A stretch of DNA of 64,000 nucleotides from J054 sp965223095 (GCA_965223095.1 OZ244979.1:806001-870000); one strand, 5' to 3'. Positions 26,252 to 36,026 are shown, numbered from the stretch's first letter. Numbers and translations: made by a program. The notes: a model not told the origin generated them from the sequence alone.

Positions 26252-27204
26252 TGGAGCTGCTGCAGTATTCCGTCCGCAAGCTGATCGCCGGGATACCGCT
26301 AATTATTGGTGTCACCCTGATTAGTTTCTTGTTGATGGTTTACTTTGGGCCCGACAAGACGTTTGACTTGCTAGGCAAAAATCCCACCGCCGAACAAATT
26401 GCGGAAGTGCGCGAGCAATTGGGCTACAACCAGCCTTTCATCATCCGCTATCTTGACTATTTGCGCGAACTGGTGACCTTTGATTTCGGTAGTTCCGATT
26501 CCAACGGCGAGAAGGTGACCAGTCTGCTGGCGCGCACCATCCCGGTCTCCATCGCCTTGGCCCTGCCTGGATTTATCTTGGGCAATTTGCTTGGTGTATT
26601 GCTGGGCTTATTGGCGGCCTTCAATCGCGGCCGCGCGCCGGACAAGTTCATCATGGCGGCGGCGGCCATTGGCATGAGCATCAGTTTCTTGATTGTGATC
26701 ATTGCCTTTCAAATCATCTTTTCTTCCAGTTTTGGTTTGAATTTGCTGCCTGTGCGTGGTTGGAATGTGCATAGTTTCGGCGACTATTTGCGGTATGTGA
26801 CGGTGCCGACCTTGGCGACCGTCTTCGTTGCTTTGGGTTACAACACGCGCTTTTATCGTTCGGTCATCGTGGAAGAAATGAACCGTGACCATGTGCGTAC
26901 CGCACGTGCTTTTGGTGTGCCGCCGGCGCCTTTGTTTTACAAACTCATTTTGAAAAATGCGCTGATCCCGATTATCACGCGCATCATGTTTTCGATTCCG
27001 GTGATTATTATCAGCGGCAGTCTGTTGTTAGAGCAGTACTTCGGCATACCCGGCGTCGGCAAGGTGACCTACGATGCCATTGTTACCGGCGACCAGCCCA
27101 TTCTGAAAGCCGTGGTGGCGCTGACTGCCATCATGTTGGTGGTGGTGCAGCTACTCACAGACATTTTATATCGCGCTGTTGATCCGCGGGTGTCATTGAA
27201 ATGA
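26251..27204 (+). CDS. Oligopeptide ABC transporter permease (DppB/OppB type)
   Basis: 317 residues, about six transmembrane helices. N-terminal GIPLIIGVTLISFLLM and AEVREQLGYNQPF are typical of OppB; the EAA loop HVRTARAFGVPPAPLFYKLILKNALIP is present. ATG overlaps the previous stop, and its own stop overlaps the next start. Confidence 0.94.
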   Translation: MELLQYSVRKLIAGIPLIIGVTLISFLLMVYFGPDKTFDLLGKNPTAEQIAEVREQLGYNQPFIIRYLDYLRELVTFDFGSSDSNGEKVTSLLARTIPVSIALALPGFILGNLLGVLLGLLAAFNRGRAPDKFIMAAAAIGMSISFLIVIIAFQIIFSSSFGLNLLPVRGWNVHSFGDYLRYVTVPTLATVFVALGYNTRFYRSVIVEEMNRDHVRTARAFGVPPAPLFYKLILKNALIPIITRIMFSIPVIIISGSLLLEQYFGIPGVGKVTYDAIVTGDQPILKAVVALTAIMLVVVQLLTDILYRAVDPRVSLK

Positions 27205-28106
27205 CAACGCACGAGGCAACCGTGGATCCAGCCATGGACAAACCGGACAGAGGTGAGTCCCTCTGGAGCAAGGCCATTTATAAGTTCCGCCGGGATTCCA
27301 CCGGCATGTGGGCGTTCGGGGTCGTCTTGCTATACATGCTGGTGGCCATGGGCGTGGTCTTTGGCTGGTGGGCCACCGACTGGTCTGAACTGGTGGGCGG
27401 CAAGTGGGAAGGCGTGTCGGCCAAGCACTGGTTCGGTACCAACATCATCGGCCAAGATATTTTCTCCCGCGCCATCTATAGCACGCGCACCTCCTTTGAG
27501 GTCGGTTTGGTGGTTGCCGTGCTAGCAACCGCACTGGGTGCGGTACTCGGGGCCTTGGCGGGGTTTTTTAGTGGTAGTTGGATCGATGAAGTCATTCTTT
27601 GGCTCATGGGCGTGCTCGACTCCATTCCCTTTATTCTATTCGTGGCAGCCATCGCTTATACCTTGGCCGACACACCCTACGCCATGCATGTGGCCATGAT
27701 TGCGACGTTTTGGATTACCGCCGGCCGATTGATTCGGGGTGAAGTGATCAAGCTGCGCGGTCAGGAATACGTCGAAGCCGCCCATGCCATTGGCGTGCCC
27801 GAACTCACGATTATTTTTCGGCACATTCTGCCCAACACCAGTCATATTCTATTGGTGCAAGCAACCTTGACCTTTGTCGCGGCGATCAAGAGCGAAGTGA
27901 TTCTCAGTTTCCTGGGAATCGGCGTTAAAGATGGCATGAGCTGGGGTTTGATGATTGCCGAGAGCACGCAAGAAGTTCTGGCGGGATTCTTTAACAACTT
28001 TCTGGCCGCATCGGCACTGCTGTTTGGCTTAGTCATGGCTTTCAATATGTTCAGTGATGCCTTGCAGGACGCCTTGGACCCGCGCACCGTGGCGGACGAG
28101 TCTTAA
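27201..28106 (+). CDS. Oligopeptide ABC transporter permease (DppC/OppC type)
   Basis: 301 residues, about six transmembrane helices. The segment KHWFGTNIIGQDIFSRAIYSTRTSFEVGL and the EAA loop YVEAAHAIGVPELTIIFRHILPN are OppC hallmarks. Overlaps the preceding permease gene by 4 bp. Confidence 0.94.
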   Translation: MTTHEATVDPAMDKPDRGESLWSKAIYKFRRDSTGMWAFGVVLLYMLVAMGVVFGWWATDWSELVGGKWEGVSAKHWFGTNIIGQDIFSRAIYSTRTSFEVGLVVAVLATALGAVLGALAGFFSGSWIDEVILWLMGVLDSIPFILFVAAIAYTLADTPYAMHVAMIATFWITAGRLIRGEVIKLRGQEYVEAAHAIGVPELTIIFRHILPNTSHILLVQATLTFVAAIKSEVILSFLGIGVKDGMSWGLMIAESTQEVLAGFFNNFLAASALLFGLVMAFNMFSDALQDALDPRTVADES

Positions 28107-28108
28107 GC

Positions 28109-29095
28109 ATGGCGGACCAGCAAGCTTTGCTGCGCGTGAAAGATTTGGTCATCGAGTTCACCACACCGCAGGGTGTGGTGCGGGCCGTCGACGGTTTGAG
28201 CTTCGCGGTCGATGAAAACGAAACCCTGGGGATTGTCGGGGAATCAGGCTGTGGCAAAACCGTTACGGGTTTATCCTTGCTGGGATTGATTCCTAGTCCG
28301 CCCGGCCGCATCGCCGGCGGCAGCATAAAATTCGCGGGCCAGGAATTGGTGGGTCTTGATGACGAAGCCATGCGTGGTATTCGGGGCAGTGAGATTTCCA
28401 TGATCTTCCAAGAACCCATGACCGCCCTGAACCCGGTATTCACGGTGGCGAGCCAGATGGGTGACGTGCTTAAGCGCCACAAGGGCCTAACCGGTGCCCA
28501 AGCCCGGCGTGAAGCCTTGGATATGTTGGGCAAGGTGGGCATTCCCGCGCCGGGTAAACGCGTGGATGATTATCCCCATCAATTGTCAGGCGGCATGCGC
28601 CAGCGCGTGATGATTGCCATGGCCTTGTCCTGCGGACCGAAATTACTGGTGGCGGATGAGCCCACCACGGCCTTGGATGTGACGACGCAGGCGCAGGTGC
28701 TGGACCTCATTAATGATTTGCAAGATGAGTTCCGCATGGCCGTGATTTTGATTACCCACGACTTGGGTGTGGTGGCCGAAACCTGTCAACGCGCCATGGT
28801 GATGTATTGTGGCAAGTTAGTCGAAACGGCGACTATAGACTCTCTATTTCAGCAGCCGCGGCATCCTTATACTGCGGGACTGTTAGCGTCGATACCGCGT
28901 ATTCGCGCAGATAAATTGCATCGGCTACCCACCATTGAGGGTCGCGTTCCCGACCTATTGCATCTGCCGCCCGGTTGTCGATTTGCCGAGCGTTGCAACA
29001 GTGCTACGGATGCGTGTGTCCAGGGCGAGCCGCCCCTCAGCAGCGATAAACAAGGTGCTTATGCCTGTTACCACCCGCGAGTAGCTGTGGCATGA
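28109..29095 (+). CDS. Oligopeptide ABC transporter ATPase (DppD/OppD type)
   Basis: 328 residues. Walker A GESGCGKT, signature LSGGMRQRV, Walker B with DEPTTALDVTTQAQ, and the C-terminal oligopeptide/dipeptide extension with the Cys cluster CRFAERC...C...CY. The first of two ATPases; overlaps the second by 4 bp. Confidence 0.95.
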   Translation: MADQQALLRVKDLVIEFTTPQGVVRAVDGLSFAVDENETLGIVGESGCGKTVTGLSLLGLIPSPPGRIAGGSIKFAGQELVGLDDEAMRGIRGSEISMIFQEPMTALNPVFTVASQMGDVLKRHKGLTGAQARREALDMLGKVGIPAPGKRVDDYPHQLSGGMRQRVMIAMALSCGPKLLVADEPTTALDVTTQAQVLDLINDLQDEFRMAVILITHDLGVVAETCQRAMVMYCGKLVETATIDSLFQQPRHPYTAGLLASIPRIRADKLHRLPTIEGRVPDLLHLPPGCRFAERCNSATDACVQGEPPLSSDKQGAYACYHPRVAVA

Positions 29096-30081
29096 AGGCA
29101 GAGCGCAAGCCAGACTTGTTACAGCTGGTAGACCTGCAGAAGCACTTCCCCGTGCGGGGCGGACTGTTCAGGCGGGTCGTGGCGAAAGTACGCGCCGTGG
29201 ACGGCGTGAGTTTTACCTTGGGTCGCAGCCAAACTTTTGGCCTAGTGGGCGAGAGTGGCTGTGGTAAGAGCACCTTAGGCCGTGCCATCGTGCGGCTCAA
29301 CAAGCCGACTGCCGGCAAAATACTGCTGGATGGCGAGGACATCACTCAGCTAGATCGCCGTGAGTTGCTACCTTACCGCCAACGCCTGCAAATGATTTTT
29401 CAAGATCCCTATGCGTCATTGAGTCCCCGGCGTACCGTGGCGCAAACCATTCGCGAACCCTTGGACATTCATCGGGTAGGCACACCCAAGGAGCGTGTGG
29501 AAAAAGTAAAACAACTTCTGGATGTGGTGGGCATGAGCCAGCGCGCCCTGGATCGTTATCCGCATGAGTTTTCTGGCGGCCAACGCCAGCGAGTGGGAAT
29601 CGCGCGCGCGCTGGCCTTAAACCCCGCCCTTATCGTCGCCGATGAACCGGTCTCGGCTTTGGATGTGTCGGTGCAGAGTCAGATTCTCAACTTGATCGAC
29701 GATTTACAGGCCCAGCACGGTATCGCGTTTTTGTTCATCGCCCACGACCTGGCGGTGATTCAACATGTGAGTGAGGTGATTGGGGTCATGTATTTGGGCA
29801 AGTTGGTGGAAGTGGCCAGCGCCCAGAAACTCTATGCGGAACCTAAGCACCCGTACACCCGCGCCCTGCTTTCAGCCATACCGGTTCCGGACCCCAAGAC
29901 GAAGCGCAAACGTATTGTTTTGGACGGCGAAGTGCCGTCACCCATGAATCCGCCGCCGGGTTGCCCATTTCATACCCGCTGTCCCGAGGCAATGGCTATG
30001 TGCAAACAGATCGTACCCAAACTGCAGGCTCTCGAGGATGGGAGCGATGGCCATCAAGTGAGTTGCCATCTTTATGCCTAG
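29092..30081 (+). CDS. Oligopeptide ABC transporter ATPase (DppF/OppF type)
   Basis: 329 residues. KHFPVRGGLFRRVVAKVRAVDGVSF start, Walker A GESGCGKST, signature FSGGQRQRV, DEPVSALDVSVQSQ, and the C-terminal GCPFHTRCPEAM motif. Last gene of the operon that starts at 23310. Confidence 0.95.
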   Translation: MKAERKPDLLQLVDLQKHFPVRGGLFRRVVAKVRAVDGVSFTLGRSQTFGLVGESGCGKSTLGRAIVRLNKPTAGKILLDGEDITQLDRRELLPYRQRLQMIFQDPYASLSPRRTVAQTIREPLDIHRVGTPKERVEKVKQLLDVVGMSQRALDRYPHEFSGGQRQRVGIARALALNPALIVADEPVSALDVSVQSQILNLIDDLQAQHGIAFLFIAHDLAVIQHVSEVIGVMYLGKLVEVASAQKLYAEPKHPYTRALLSAIPVPDPKTKRKRIVLDGEVPSPMNPPPGCPFHTRCPEAMAMCKQIVPKLQALEDGSDGHQVSCHLYA

Positions 30082-30328
30082 CGGTGAAAAGTAATGGTGC
30101 CGAAGCTTGACCGTATCCCTGAAAGTGAGCCACGTTGGATGTGGGAAATAGGGGGGGCTACACTGTCCCTGCCGCCGCTTGGTTATTTGGTTCTGCGTTG
30201 GCACTGCTGGGCTAATTATTACGTCGGCAAGCTAGCTAGTCGTAACGAGTTTGCTTCGCAAAAAATAGTTGCGTTGACTGGCACCATAATCCTGGTATGG
30301 GTGAGTTGTTTACAACCCTGCGACGCAC

Positions 30329-30369
30329 GGGGACAGTTTACCGATAAATTAGTTGAGTAAACTGTCCCC
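30329..30369. repeat. Perfect 13-bp inverted repeat (REP-like)
   Basis: GGGGACAGTTTAC (30329-30341) and GTAAACTGTCCCC (30357-30369) around a 15-nt spacer. It lies between the ends of two convergent genes and could help terminate both, though no T-run follows. The sequence type resembles extragenic palindromes. The rest of 30082-30381 shows no credible gene. Confidence 0.6.
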
Positions 30370-30381
30370 AAAATTCCTCGA

Positions 30382-33300
30382 CTACTGGGCAGTAATGGAA
30401 ATGGAATCATTGTACTGACCATTGCCATTACCTTTCGTCTTAACTCTCAACTCAAGCAAATGTGGCCCCGTTGACAGACTCAGAGCACCGGTTGATCCGT
30501 CACAAACCGTGTTGCTAGTTGTATTCGTGCAGCTGTCCCAATCGTTATCAATCCCGCCAGTCGCAATCTTGATGTAACTCGGGCCCACATTTAACCTGGT
30601 ACCGTTCAGCTGTGAATCCCATACTTCGACATAAATCGTGTCGTTACTCGATACGGTTAGATTGGAGTCATCCACGTCCGGGTCGCTAAAGTCAGCCACC
30701 AGACTTAAGTTCGTACCCGAAGCGTTCGGCGAAAATCGATCAGTCGGAGCAATATCCGAACCATCCGAGATGCCGTCTCGATCGCTGTCAGGATGATTAG
30801 GATCCGTGTTGGCTAAAGCCTCCGCAGCATTCGAAAGGCCGTCACCATCGTCATCGGCCAAGCCCTGTTGCAGCGTTTCGATTTCGTCGATTACAGCAGC
30901 GCGCGCGACTTCGAAATCAGCGATAGTGTTATTCGCGAGCACCCCGTCAAGATTGGCACGAAAGTCATCCAGAGCGCCATCCTCACCAAGTAAAGCTTCA
31001 TAGGAAGCTGTCGCATAATTAGAATTCTCATCAACCATAGCGGCTTGTAGATTCATCCACGTTTGTAGGTAACGATAGTCGTCAATGCCCTCTCGCAAGG
31101 CCTCCCATTGCACCGTTGATACCGGCCCGTCGGAACTCGGATAAGAGGTCATTTTCTCCCGCGAAGAACCCGGGTAACCGATCGGAGTTCCACCGAAGCC
31201 ATCGAAATCGTTGAATGGATCCGAATTGCTAATTGTCTGGTTGTACGGAAAGGGGAAGAAGCCATCCAATCCTGTTAAGAATAAAAAATAACCGGCGTTG
31301 TAACGATTAATACGCGGATCTTCCACATTAATTTGCCAATAATACAGCTCTTGTTGCGAAGGTAGTTTCGGATTGGCTGGGTTCGTACCGCCTGCAAGTA
31401 AGTTATCAAACATGGCAGGTGATGATGAATCAGGGTCGGTACTCTCCAAGTTAAGAACAGCGAAATCGAGTTGCGGATAGTAGGCCGGCTCGCAGATATT
31501 ATTGGGATTGGATGGATGGGATGGACAATCCGGAGCTTCGGTCGTTCTGTTGTTAGCTGGATATACCGCTTCTAAATGAGCCAAGACTTCTGGAGTCTCG
31601 CAGCCATCGCCAGGATTCCCTACCGGGCTATTGTCACGCAAACACAATTCGGTATCGTAAAACAGCAGCGAGAAGGAATCCGCCCCCATAATATTGTGGT
31701 CATAAATATTTTGTAAATGGCTTGTCAAAAGGTCTAGATACCCCGGCTCATCACGAGTCGTAAACGAAGGGGGCTTATCTAAAAAGCCCAGCGTATACGC
31801 GCCATTCATCGCGTCATAAGCATCTTGCGAATATACTGACCACGCCGTGTTGGGATACGCATCGGAAAAGACTACCCGCCCATTAACTCCGCGAAATACG
31901 TAATTGCTTACGATTTGATCTGCTTTGGCTCGATTATCGGGGTCGTTATTAGTCCAAACCCCGTTAAAGCCATGCGCAGCAATATCGCTTATCTCGGCCA
32001 AATATCGGTCCTTCCCGCTAACGTTGCCTCCATCGGCCATAAACGCTCTACAGTCATCTTCTTTGGCTACGTTATTACTTGGGTTATCGCAGCTGAATTC
32101 CTCGTAGACCGACAGGTGACTCATTATGATCTCCTTGTCCGGGTCTTCGAGATTGAAACCAAGCACCTCCAGATTAATATCCAAGGTGTCGATCACGGCA
32201 CTGGAATCGTCCAGCAGCTCTACTTGTGCCGTATAGGTGCCGGCTGGCGTATCCTCCGGAACATTAACATTCACGACAAACTGAGTCGTTGTATCTGCGG
32301 TAATGTTAGCCTTCGTTAGATTGGTATTATTCAATGTAAATGAAGGTAAATTGGCCGAGAGATTACCATTGCCATCGTCGTCTACTGCACGCCAGTCTTG
32401 CGCGCCGATATCGACTGTTGAATCGTGCAGCAACAGCTCAGGCATATAGATCGGAATTAATCGCGCTGTTTCGGCCTGCGGAATTCCGGACTGGAACCAG
32501 TTCTTGACAGTTCGAATGTTGACCAACGTTAAGATGTCAGTGCCCTTAACAAACTCTCCGTTGACAACAGAGGCCGTCACATCGCCATGATCGGTATCGC
32601 TGTAATAGTTAAAGAACAGCGATTCGGTTTGCTTAGCGGCCACCTCGTATTCGAATGGTTCGGCCGTGTTTTCGCCGTTATCCGGGACGTGCCCGTCGCC
32701 AGTAAATTCAAATTGTTCTAGCGTATAGAAGGTCGACGACCCCAGGGTGGTTTCGTGCTCATTCCAATCGCTTGGGGAATTCGCTCGGGTTTCGTGCGCT
32801 TGCAATTTACCATCGTCGCGCGCGCGGCGAACGTATTCGCCGACTGGATCAGACAAGTCGTAGTCAACATCATTAAGTATCTTCAGCTCATCTATCGTAC
32901 CTTTGAAATTCCATTGCACGCCACACGAACCGTATCTCCCGAAAGAAAGAAAATCAGGCTGATTTGTGCTGCCGGTCGTGACAGCACTCGTGTATTGAAT
33001 ATTACCCACGATGCCATCAACAAGCACAATCATATAGCCGAGCTCTGTACCGTTTGTATCCCACATGACTTCAATCTTGTGCCATTTGCCGGATGCAAAC
33101 GTGCCAACACCATCAGGCTCCATGGATGAAGTGCTAACCGACTTTGAGTCTTCCCAAGTCCCGTTTCCATGGTATTGAAAAGCAAGGGCGCTCCCCGAAG
33201 ACGTTGTGTTTAATCGAAAGAGCGCGGCATTACTGTCGCAAAAGTTGTCAGTCTGAAGTAATGTATTATTGATGCCGCCGGGCGCATTCCAGTCGGGCCG

Positions 33301-34266
33301 ATAGTAGAAAGATATCGTACCCTTGCCCATATCAAGCTTGTTCTGCACATCTAACCAAACGCCATTTATGTCGTCGATTTGCAGCCCGCCCGCAAATTTC
33401 GCTCCGGCAACGAAATTCGCATTACGGCCATTATTCACGTACCCGTTTTCGTTTTGCGCATCAGTTTCGTCATCAAACGATTCATACAATGTGCCACCAG
33501 GTTCGCCACCCGCCCCAATATTCAACGCACCAACCTCTGCCGCAGTTAATCCGCGCCCGTAAATTCTCACTTCGTCTACTTCACCGCTATATGGGGACCA
33601 AGTAGGTGCTTGGAAAGCCAACGTCCCGATGGTCATGGGATATGGTGACGGCGCTACCGTATCGCCCGCCAAAGCTGTGGATGAACTATCTGGAGTACCG
33701 TCAACATAAAGCTGCACAGTGGTGCCATCAAATGTGACAGCAATATGCGCCCACTCCCCTTGCACCAACTCGGCTGAGCTCTGCATTATTTGCAAAGTTT
33801 GATCGCTAGCGCGCCATGTGTGCACGCCTAACCGTTTATTCGCGTTGATAAACAAACCATAACCGCCAGGCGTGCCACATCCGGAACAACTGCGGTGATT
33901 ACCAATCACAGCCTGCGCGGTCCCCAGAGCTGTTGGCTTAATCCACAAAGAATAGCTGTAGTGATCCGTATTGAACGCACCTATTTCGGCAGCCGTCACT
34001 GCTGCGTAGTCACCCGTCCCATCAAACGCCAGGGAGTATCCAAATTTGCCATCTGCGATTTCGGCTGCGTCGCCATTAAGAGTGAGATCGCGACTCCAGG
34101 TTGAATGATCGCTTGAATTCACGGTTGAGCCGTTATTAAAAGAGTACTTAGCTAATAGATCTTGATGGTAACTGGACAAGTTAGCCGAAACTGGAGAGCT
34201 CAGTAATGAAAAAATCCAGCACACTACAAAACAGACCTTACTTTTGACGGATTGATGCTTGCTCAC
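30382..34266 (-). CDS. Giant secreted LamG/DUF4091 multidomain protein
   Basis: 1294 residues. Signal peptide (about 1-28; VCWIFSLLSSPVSA). Two concanavalin-type LamG domains (about 35-250 and 258-475; SLWIKPTALGTAQAVIG, WAHIAVTFDGTTVQLYVDG, WHKIEVMWDTNG). Next come a beta-sandwich (about 560-730) and a DUF4091/GH123-like region (about 735-1120; YYWQINVEDPRINRYNAGYF, WEALREGIDDYRYLQTW). Then acidic calcium-type repeats (DDDGDGLSNAAE, DPNHPDSDRDGISDGSD) and a C-terminal beta domain. Likely a surface or secreted glycan-binding/cleaving protein. It borders the Rhs island and is more AT-rich than core genes, so it may be acquired. Confidence 0.85.
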   Translation of the reverse strand: MSKHQSVKSKVCFVVCWIFSLLSSPVSANLSSYHQDLLAKYSFNNGSTVNSSDHSTWSRDLTLNGDAAEIADGKFGYSLAFDGTGDYAAVTAAEIGAFNTDHYSYSLWIKPTALGTAQAVIGNHRSCSGCGTPGGYGLFINANKRLGVHTWRASDQTLQIMQSSAELVQGEWAHIAVTFDGTTVQLYVDGTPDSSSTALAGDTVAPSPYPMTIGTLAFQAPTWSPYSGEVDEVRIYGRGLTAAEVGALNIGAGGEPGGTLYESFDDETDAQNENGYVNNGRNANFVAGAKFAGGLQIDDINGVWLDVQNKLDMGKGTISFYYRPDWNAPGGINNTLLQTDNFCDSNAALFRLNTTSSGSALAFQYHGNGTWEDSKSVSTSSMEPDGVGTFASGKWHKIEVMWDTNGTELGYMIVLVDGIVGNIQYTSAVTTGSTNQPDFLSFGRYGSCGVQWNFKGTIDELKILNDVDYDLSDPVGEYVRRARDDGKLQAHETRANSPSDWNEHETTLGSSTFYTLEQFEFTGDGHVPDNGENTAEPFEYEVAAKQTESLFFNYYSDTDHGDVTASVVNGEFVKGTDILTLVNIRTVKNWFQSGIPQAETARLIPIYMPELLLHDSTVDIGAQDWRAVDDDGNGNLSANLPSFTLNNTNLTKANITADTTTQFVVNVNVPEDTPAGTYTAQVELLDDSSAVIDTLDINLEVLGFNLEDPDKEIIMSHLSVYEEFSCDNPSNNVAKEDDCRAFMADGGNVSGKDRYLAEISDIAAHGFNGVWTNNDPDNRAKADQIVSNYVFRGVNGRVVFSDAYPNTAWSVYSQDAYDAMNGAYTLGFLDKPPSFTTRDEPGYLDLLTSHLQNIYDHNIMGADSFSLLFYDTELCLRDNSPVGNPGDGCETPEVLAHLEAVYPANNRTTEAPDCPSHPSNPNNICEPAYYPQLDFAVLNLESTDPDSSSPAMFDNLLAGGTNPANPKLPSQQELYYWQINVEDPRINRYNAGYFLFLTGLDGFFPFPYNQTISNSDPFNDFDGFGGTPIGYPGSSREKMTSYPSSDGPVSTVQWEALREGIDDYRYLQTWMNLQAAMVDENSNYATASYEALLGEDGALDDFRANLDGVLANNTIADFEVARAAVIDEIETLQQGLADDDGDGLSNAAEALANTDPNHPDSDRDGISDGSDIAPTDRFSPNASGTNLSLVADFSDPDVDDSNLTVSSNDTIYVEVWDSQLNGTRLNVGPSYIKIATGGIDNDWDSCTNTTSNTVCDGSTGALSLSTGPHLLELRVKTKGNGNGQYNDSISITAQ

Positions 34267-34499
34267 TTAAAGCCCCCTTAGCTGCATATGGATCGATTGC
34301 AGAATTCTGGCGAGTTGATATTTGTGCACTACGACCGAAGTAGATACTGTTCGAATATGGATGAGAGCGCCGAAAAAATCAAACTGGGCACACAGCTATC
34401 TTGAATGCGGAATCTGTTTAAGAACAACTCAACGTGGAAGCGGATTGCTTCTAAACAAAATTTACAGCAAGGAATAAGTCAGTTGCTTTAGAAAGTCTT
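34267..34499. other. Intergenic region upstream of the giant LamG gene
   Basis: No reading frame is convincing. AT-rich; presumably holds the promoter of the LamG gene. I see no clear boxes or repeats. Confidence 0.4.
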
Positions 34500-34563
34500 T
34501 TGCGATCGACGACGACCGGGATACGATCAATATCTTATCTTAGCTTAGCGCTTGGGCATGTGC
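34500..34563 (+). pseudogene. Remnant of a parE toxin 3' end
   Basis: Reads AIDDDRDTINIL on the plus strand, then breaks; the DNA matches the 3' part of the parE frame at about 55229-55290, with a short insertion (TTATCTTAGC region). It is fused tail-to-tail with an Rhs tip fragment, as at 55.2 kb. Confidence 0.75.
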
Positions 34564-34692
34564 GCCAGGATCAATCCGCGACAACGGATTTTGCCCCACA
34601 TACCCGTAGGTGTTTAAGCCACCGTCCAGGCCGATCGGGTCGCTCTGCAGGTAGCGTCCAGTGTTGCTGTCGTAATCTCTCTTGTAGTTGTA
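34540..34692 (-). pseudogene. Orphan Rhs tip fragment P7 (constant segment only)
   Basis: Begins TACAACTAC (34684-34692) and reads YNYKRDYDSNTGRYLQSDP, IGLDGGLNTYGYVGQNPLSRIDP, then GAHAQALS and a stop formed by the parE remnant. The variable toxin domain is lost, and no start codon precedes it. Confidence 0.85.
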
Positions 34693-34725
34693 GCAGATTA
34701 AGAAGTAGTGTCTATCTGGTTCCAG

Positions 34726-35157
34726 CTATTTCTTATAGTTTTTCCAATAGATTCTGACTCGTTCGAGTTCAATACTTGACCGAACAAATACCTTACTAAA
34801 GTCGACCGATGTCGGCATCTTATCGCTCGATAGGACCAGTCTCGCAGAATCCTTGCTTACTAAGACTCCGCCCCGAAACAGAACCCGGACCTCCTTGTCA
34901 TCTCCGAAAAGCGTTCCCTCGATAGATCCGTCGGGAAATCTATTTGATATAGCATCACGAATTTGTATTACATCTTTATCGTCATTGACTGAGAGCATTT
35001 CCCACACATCGACTTGAATGCTGGCACCTTGCGTTATGGCGCTTATGGGCTCATCTAGATATAGTTCGTACTCCCCCATATTTCCGCTGATGTCAACGAA
35101 ATTCGGAGTTAACAAGACTGTTTTGGAGAAGAATAGTATGAGGAAGAAATCTATCAT
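34726..35157 (-). CDS. Candidate immunity protein for tip P6
   Basis: 143 residues, unrecognised. N-terminal hydrophobic stretch (MIDFFLILFFSKTVLL), then a beta-rich acidic domain ending in a basic tail (YWKNYKK). Starts 6 bp after the P6 tip stop, the normal place for an immunity gene, and is AT-rich like its neighbours. Role is inferred from position only. Confidence 0.55.
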   Translation of the reverse strand: MIDFFLILFFSKTVLLTPNFVDISGNMGEYELYLDEPISAITQGASIQVDVWEMLSVNDDKDVIQIRDAISNRFPDGSIEGTLFGDDKEVRVLFRGGVLVSKDSARLVLSSDKMPTSVDFSKVFVRSSIELERVRIYWKNYKK

Positions 35158-35163
35158 TGACTT

Positions 35164-35623
35164 CTAAGGTGCGCTCTGCAACTCACTGGCCCTATTCAAA
35201 ACATCATCGATCCATGTTTGGCAATTCCGAGCCCCAAAAAAATGTGTCGTGGTAGTAGGATATGCCCAAGCATTATATTTCGGCGCACCAATCTCGCTTA
35301 CAGCCGTCTTCACAGCCTCATCGAACTTAGGATCCTCCGAGACCACCTCGCATTTGTTGTTGCCTTGCTTCTCATCGTCATCGATGAAACCTTGACTCCA
35401 GATCATGCTGTCGCCCGCCTGAAAACTGAATATTTCCCCGTTCACAACTAGGAAATCGTGTCGTAGCGGATTCCCCGATGGACTCATCGCGGGTTTATTC
35501 TTATCCCCCAAACCTCTAGCGCAACGTAATGTATCCAAGCCATACGGATCAATCCAATTGAGCGGACTATTCAACGCATAAGCATAGGTATTCAGCCCAC
35601 CTTGTAGCCCAATCGGAGGCGCT
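35164..35623 (-). pseudogene. Orphan Rhs tip P6, permuted papain-like candidate toxin
   Basis: The constant part (IGLQGGLNTYAYALNSPLNWIDPYGLD) is cut at its 5' end by the 92-bp element X, so no start or export signal remains; the first ATG/TTG-type start is inside, near 35574. The toxin part has a His segment (LRHDFLVVNGEIFSFQAGDS) followed far later by Cys in ARNCQTWIDDVL. His-before-Cys order suggests a circularly permuted NlpC/P60 or LRAT-like cysteine hydrolase. Activity is not established. Confidence 0.7.
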
Positions 35624-35715
35624 TGGCTAGATAGAAGGCTTTCAGGTATAAGGCGTGCTTATCTCGTAGCGTTTAGCGAGTTTTTTTGTGTTGCGCGCGG
35701 GCGTTTTTAAACATA
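35624..35715 (+). repeat. 92-bp element X, copy 1
   Basis: 90/92 identical to 51534-51625, same orientation. Starts TGGCTAGA, ends AAACATA, and contains a weak stem (CTCG 35663-35666 / CGAG 35677-35680) followed by seven T, resembling an intrinsic terminator. Both copies abut a 5'-truncated Rhs sequence, so X marks a breakpoint. It encodes nothing visible. Confidence 0.75.
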
Positions 35716-35816
35716 AAGGAGCGCGCCCGGAACGCAATTGGGTGACTACCTTACGGTTGAGGTCACCGTCCCCAACACGCCCAAACTTCGCCGCTCGAAC
35801 TTAGCGATTCCGCCCA

Positions 35817-35909
35817 GGCGCGGGGTTGGCCCGCCAGCGCGACGAGTCGCGCGATGAAGTGTCCGGGTTAAGAAAGAAAAACTTATAAACTAATGACCGA
35901 CACCAAATT
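35817..35909 (+). mobile_element. Partial MITE-like element, copy 2
   Basis: Corresponds to the right part of the 153-bp element at 40986-41138, including the end that reads TAATGACCGACACCAAAT and a palindrome GCGCGAC-GA-GTCGCGC. The left terminal repeat is missing. The stretch between element X and this copy (35716-35816) shows nothing recognisable. Confidence 0.7.
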
Positions 35910-35916
35910 ACCTATG

Positions 35917-35985
35917 AAGCGGCAGCAGCGGCAACGCTAGCTGCCCAGATCCAGACAACGATTCGTCATCGAGATGCTGGATCCC
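35917..35985 (+). pseudogene. Remnant of the XRE regulator 3' end
   Basis: Degenerate match to the last third of the XRE gene at 42300-42653 (AACGATTCGTCATCGAGATG against AGCGATTCGTCATGGAGATG). Frame not conserved. It indicates that a second copy of the regulator once lay beside an Rhs tip here. Confidence 0.6.
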
Positions 35986-36026
35986 GAAAAACGATAAGTA
36001 GGGAAAGCTTTTCTAGTCTACCGCGA

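Noticed and set aside
30094..30360. An 88-codon plus-strand frame after the ABC operon.
   Set aside because: Includes half of the REP-like inverted repeat, has no recognisable domain and no good ribosome-binding site; the minus-strand frame over the same bases is no better.
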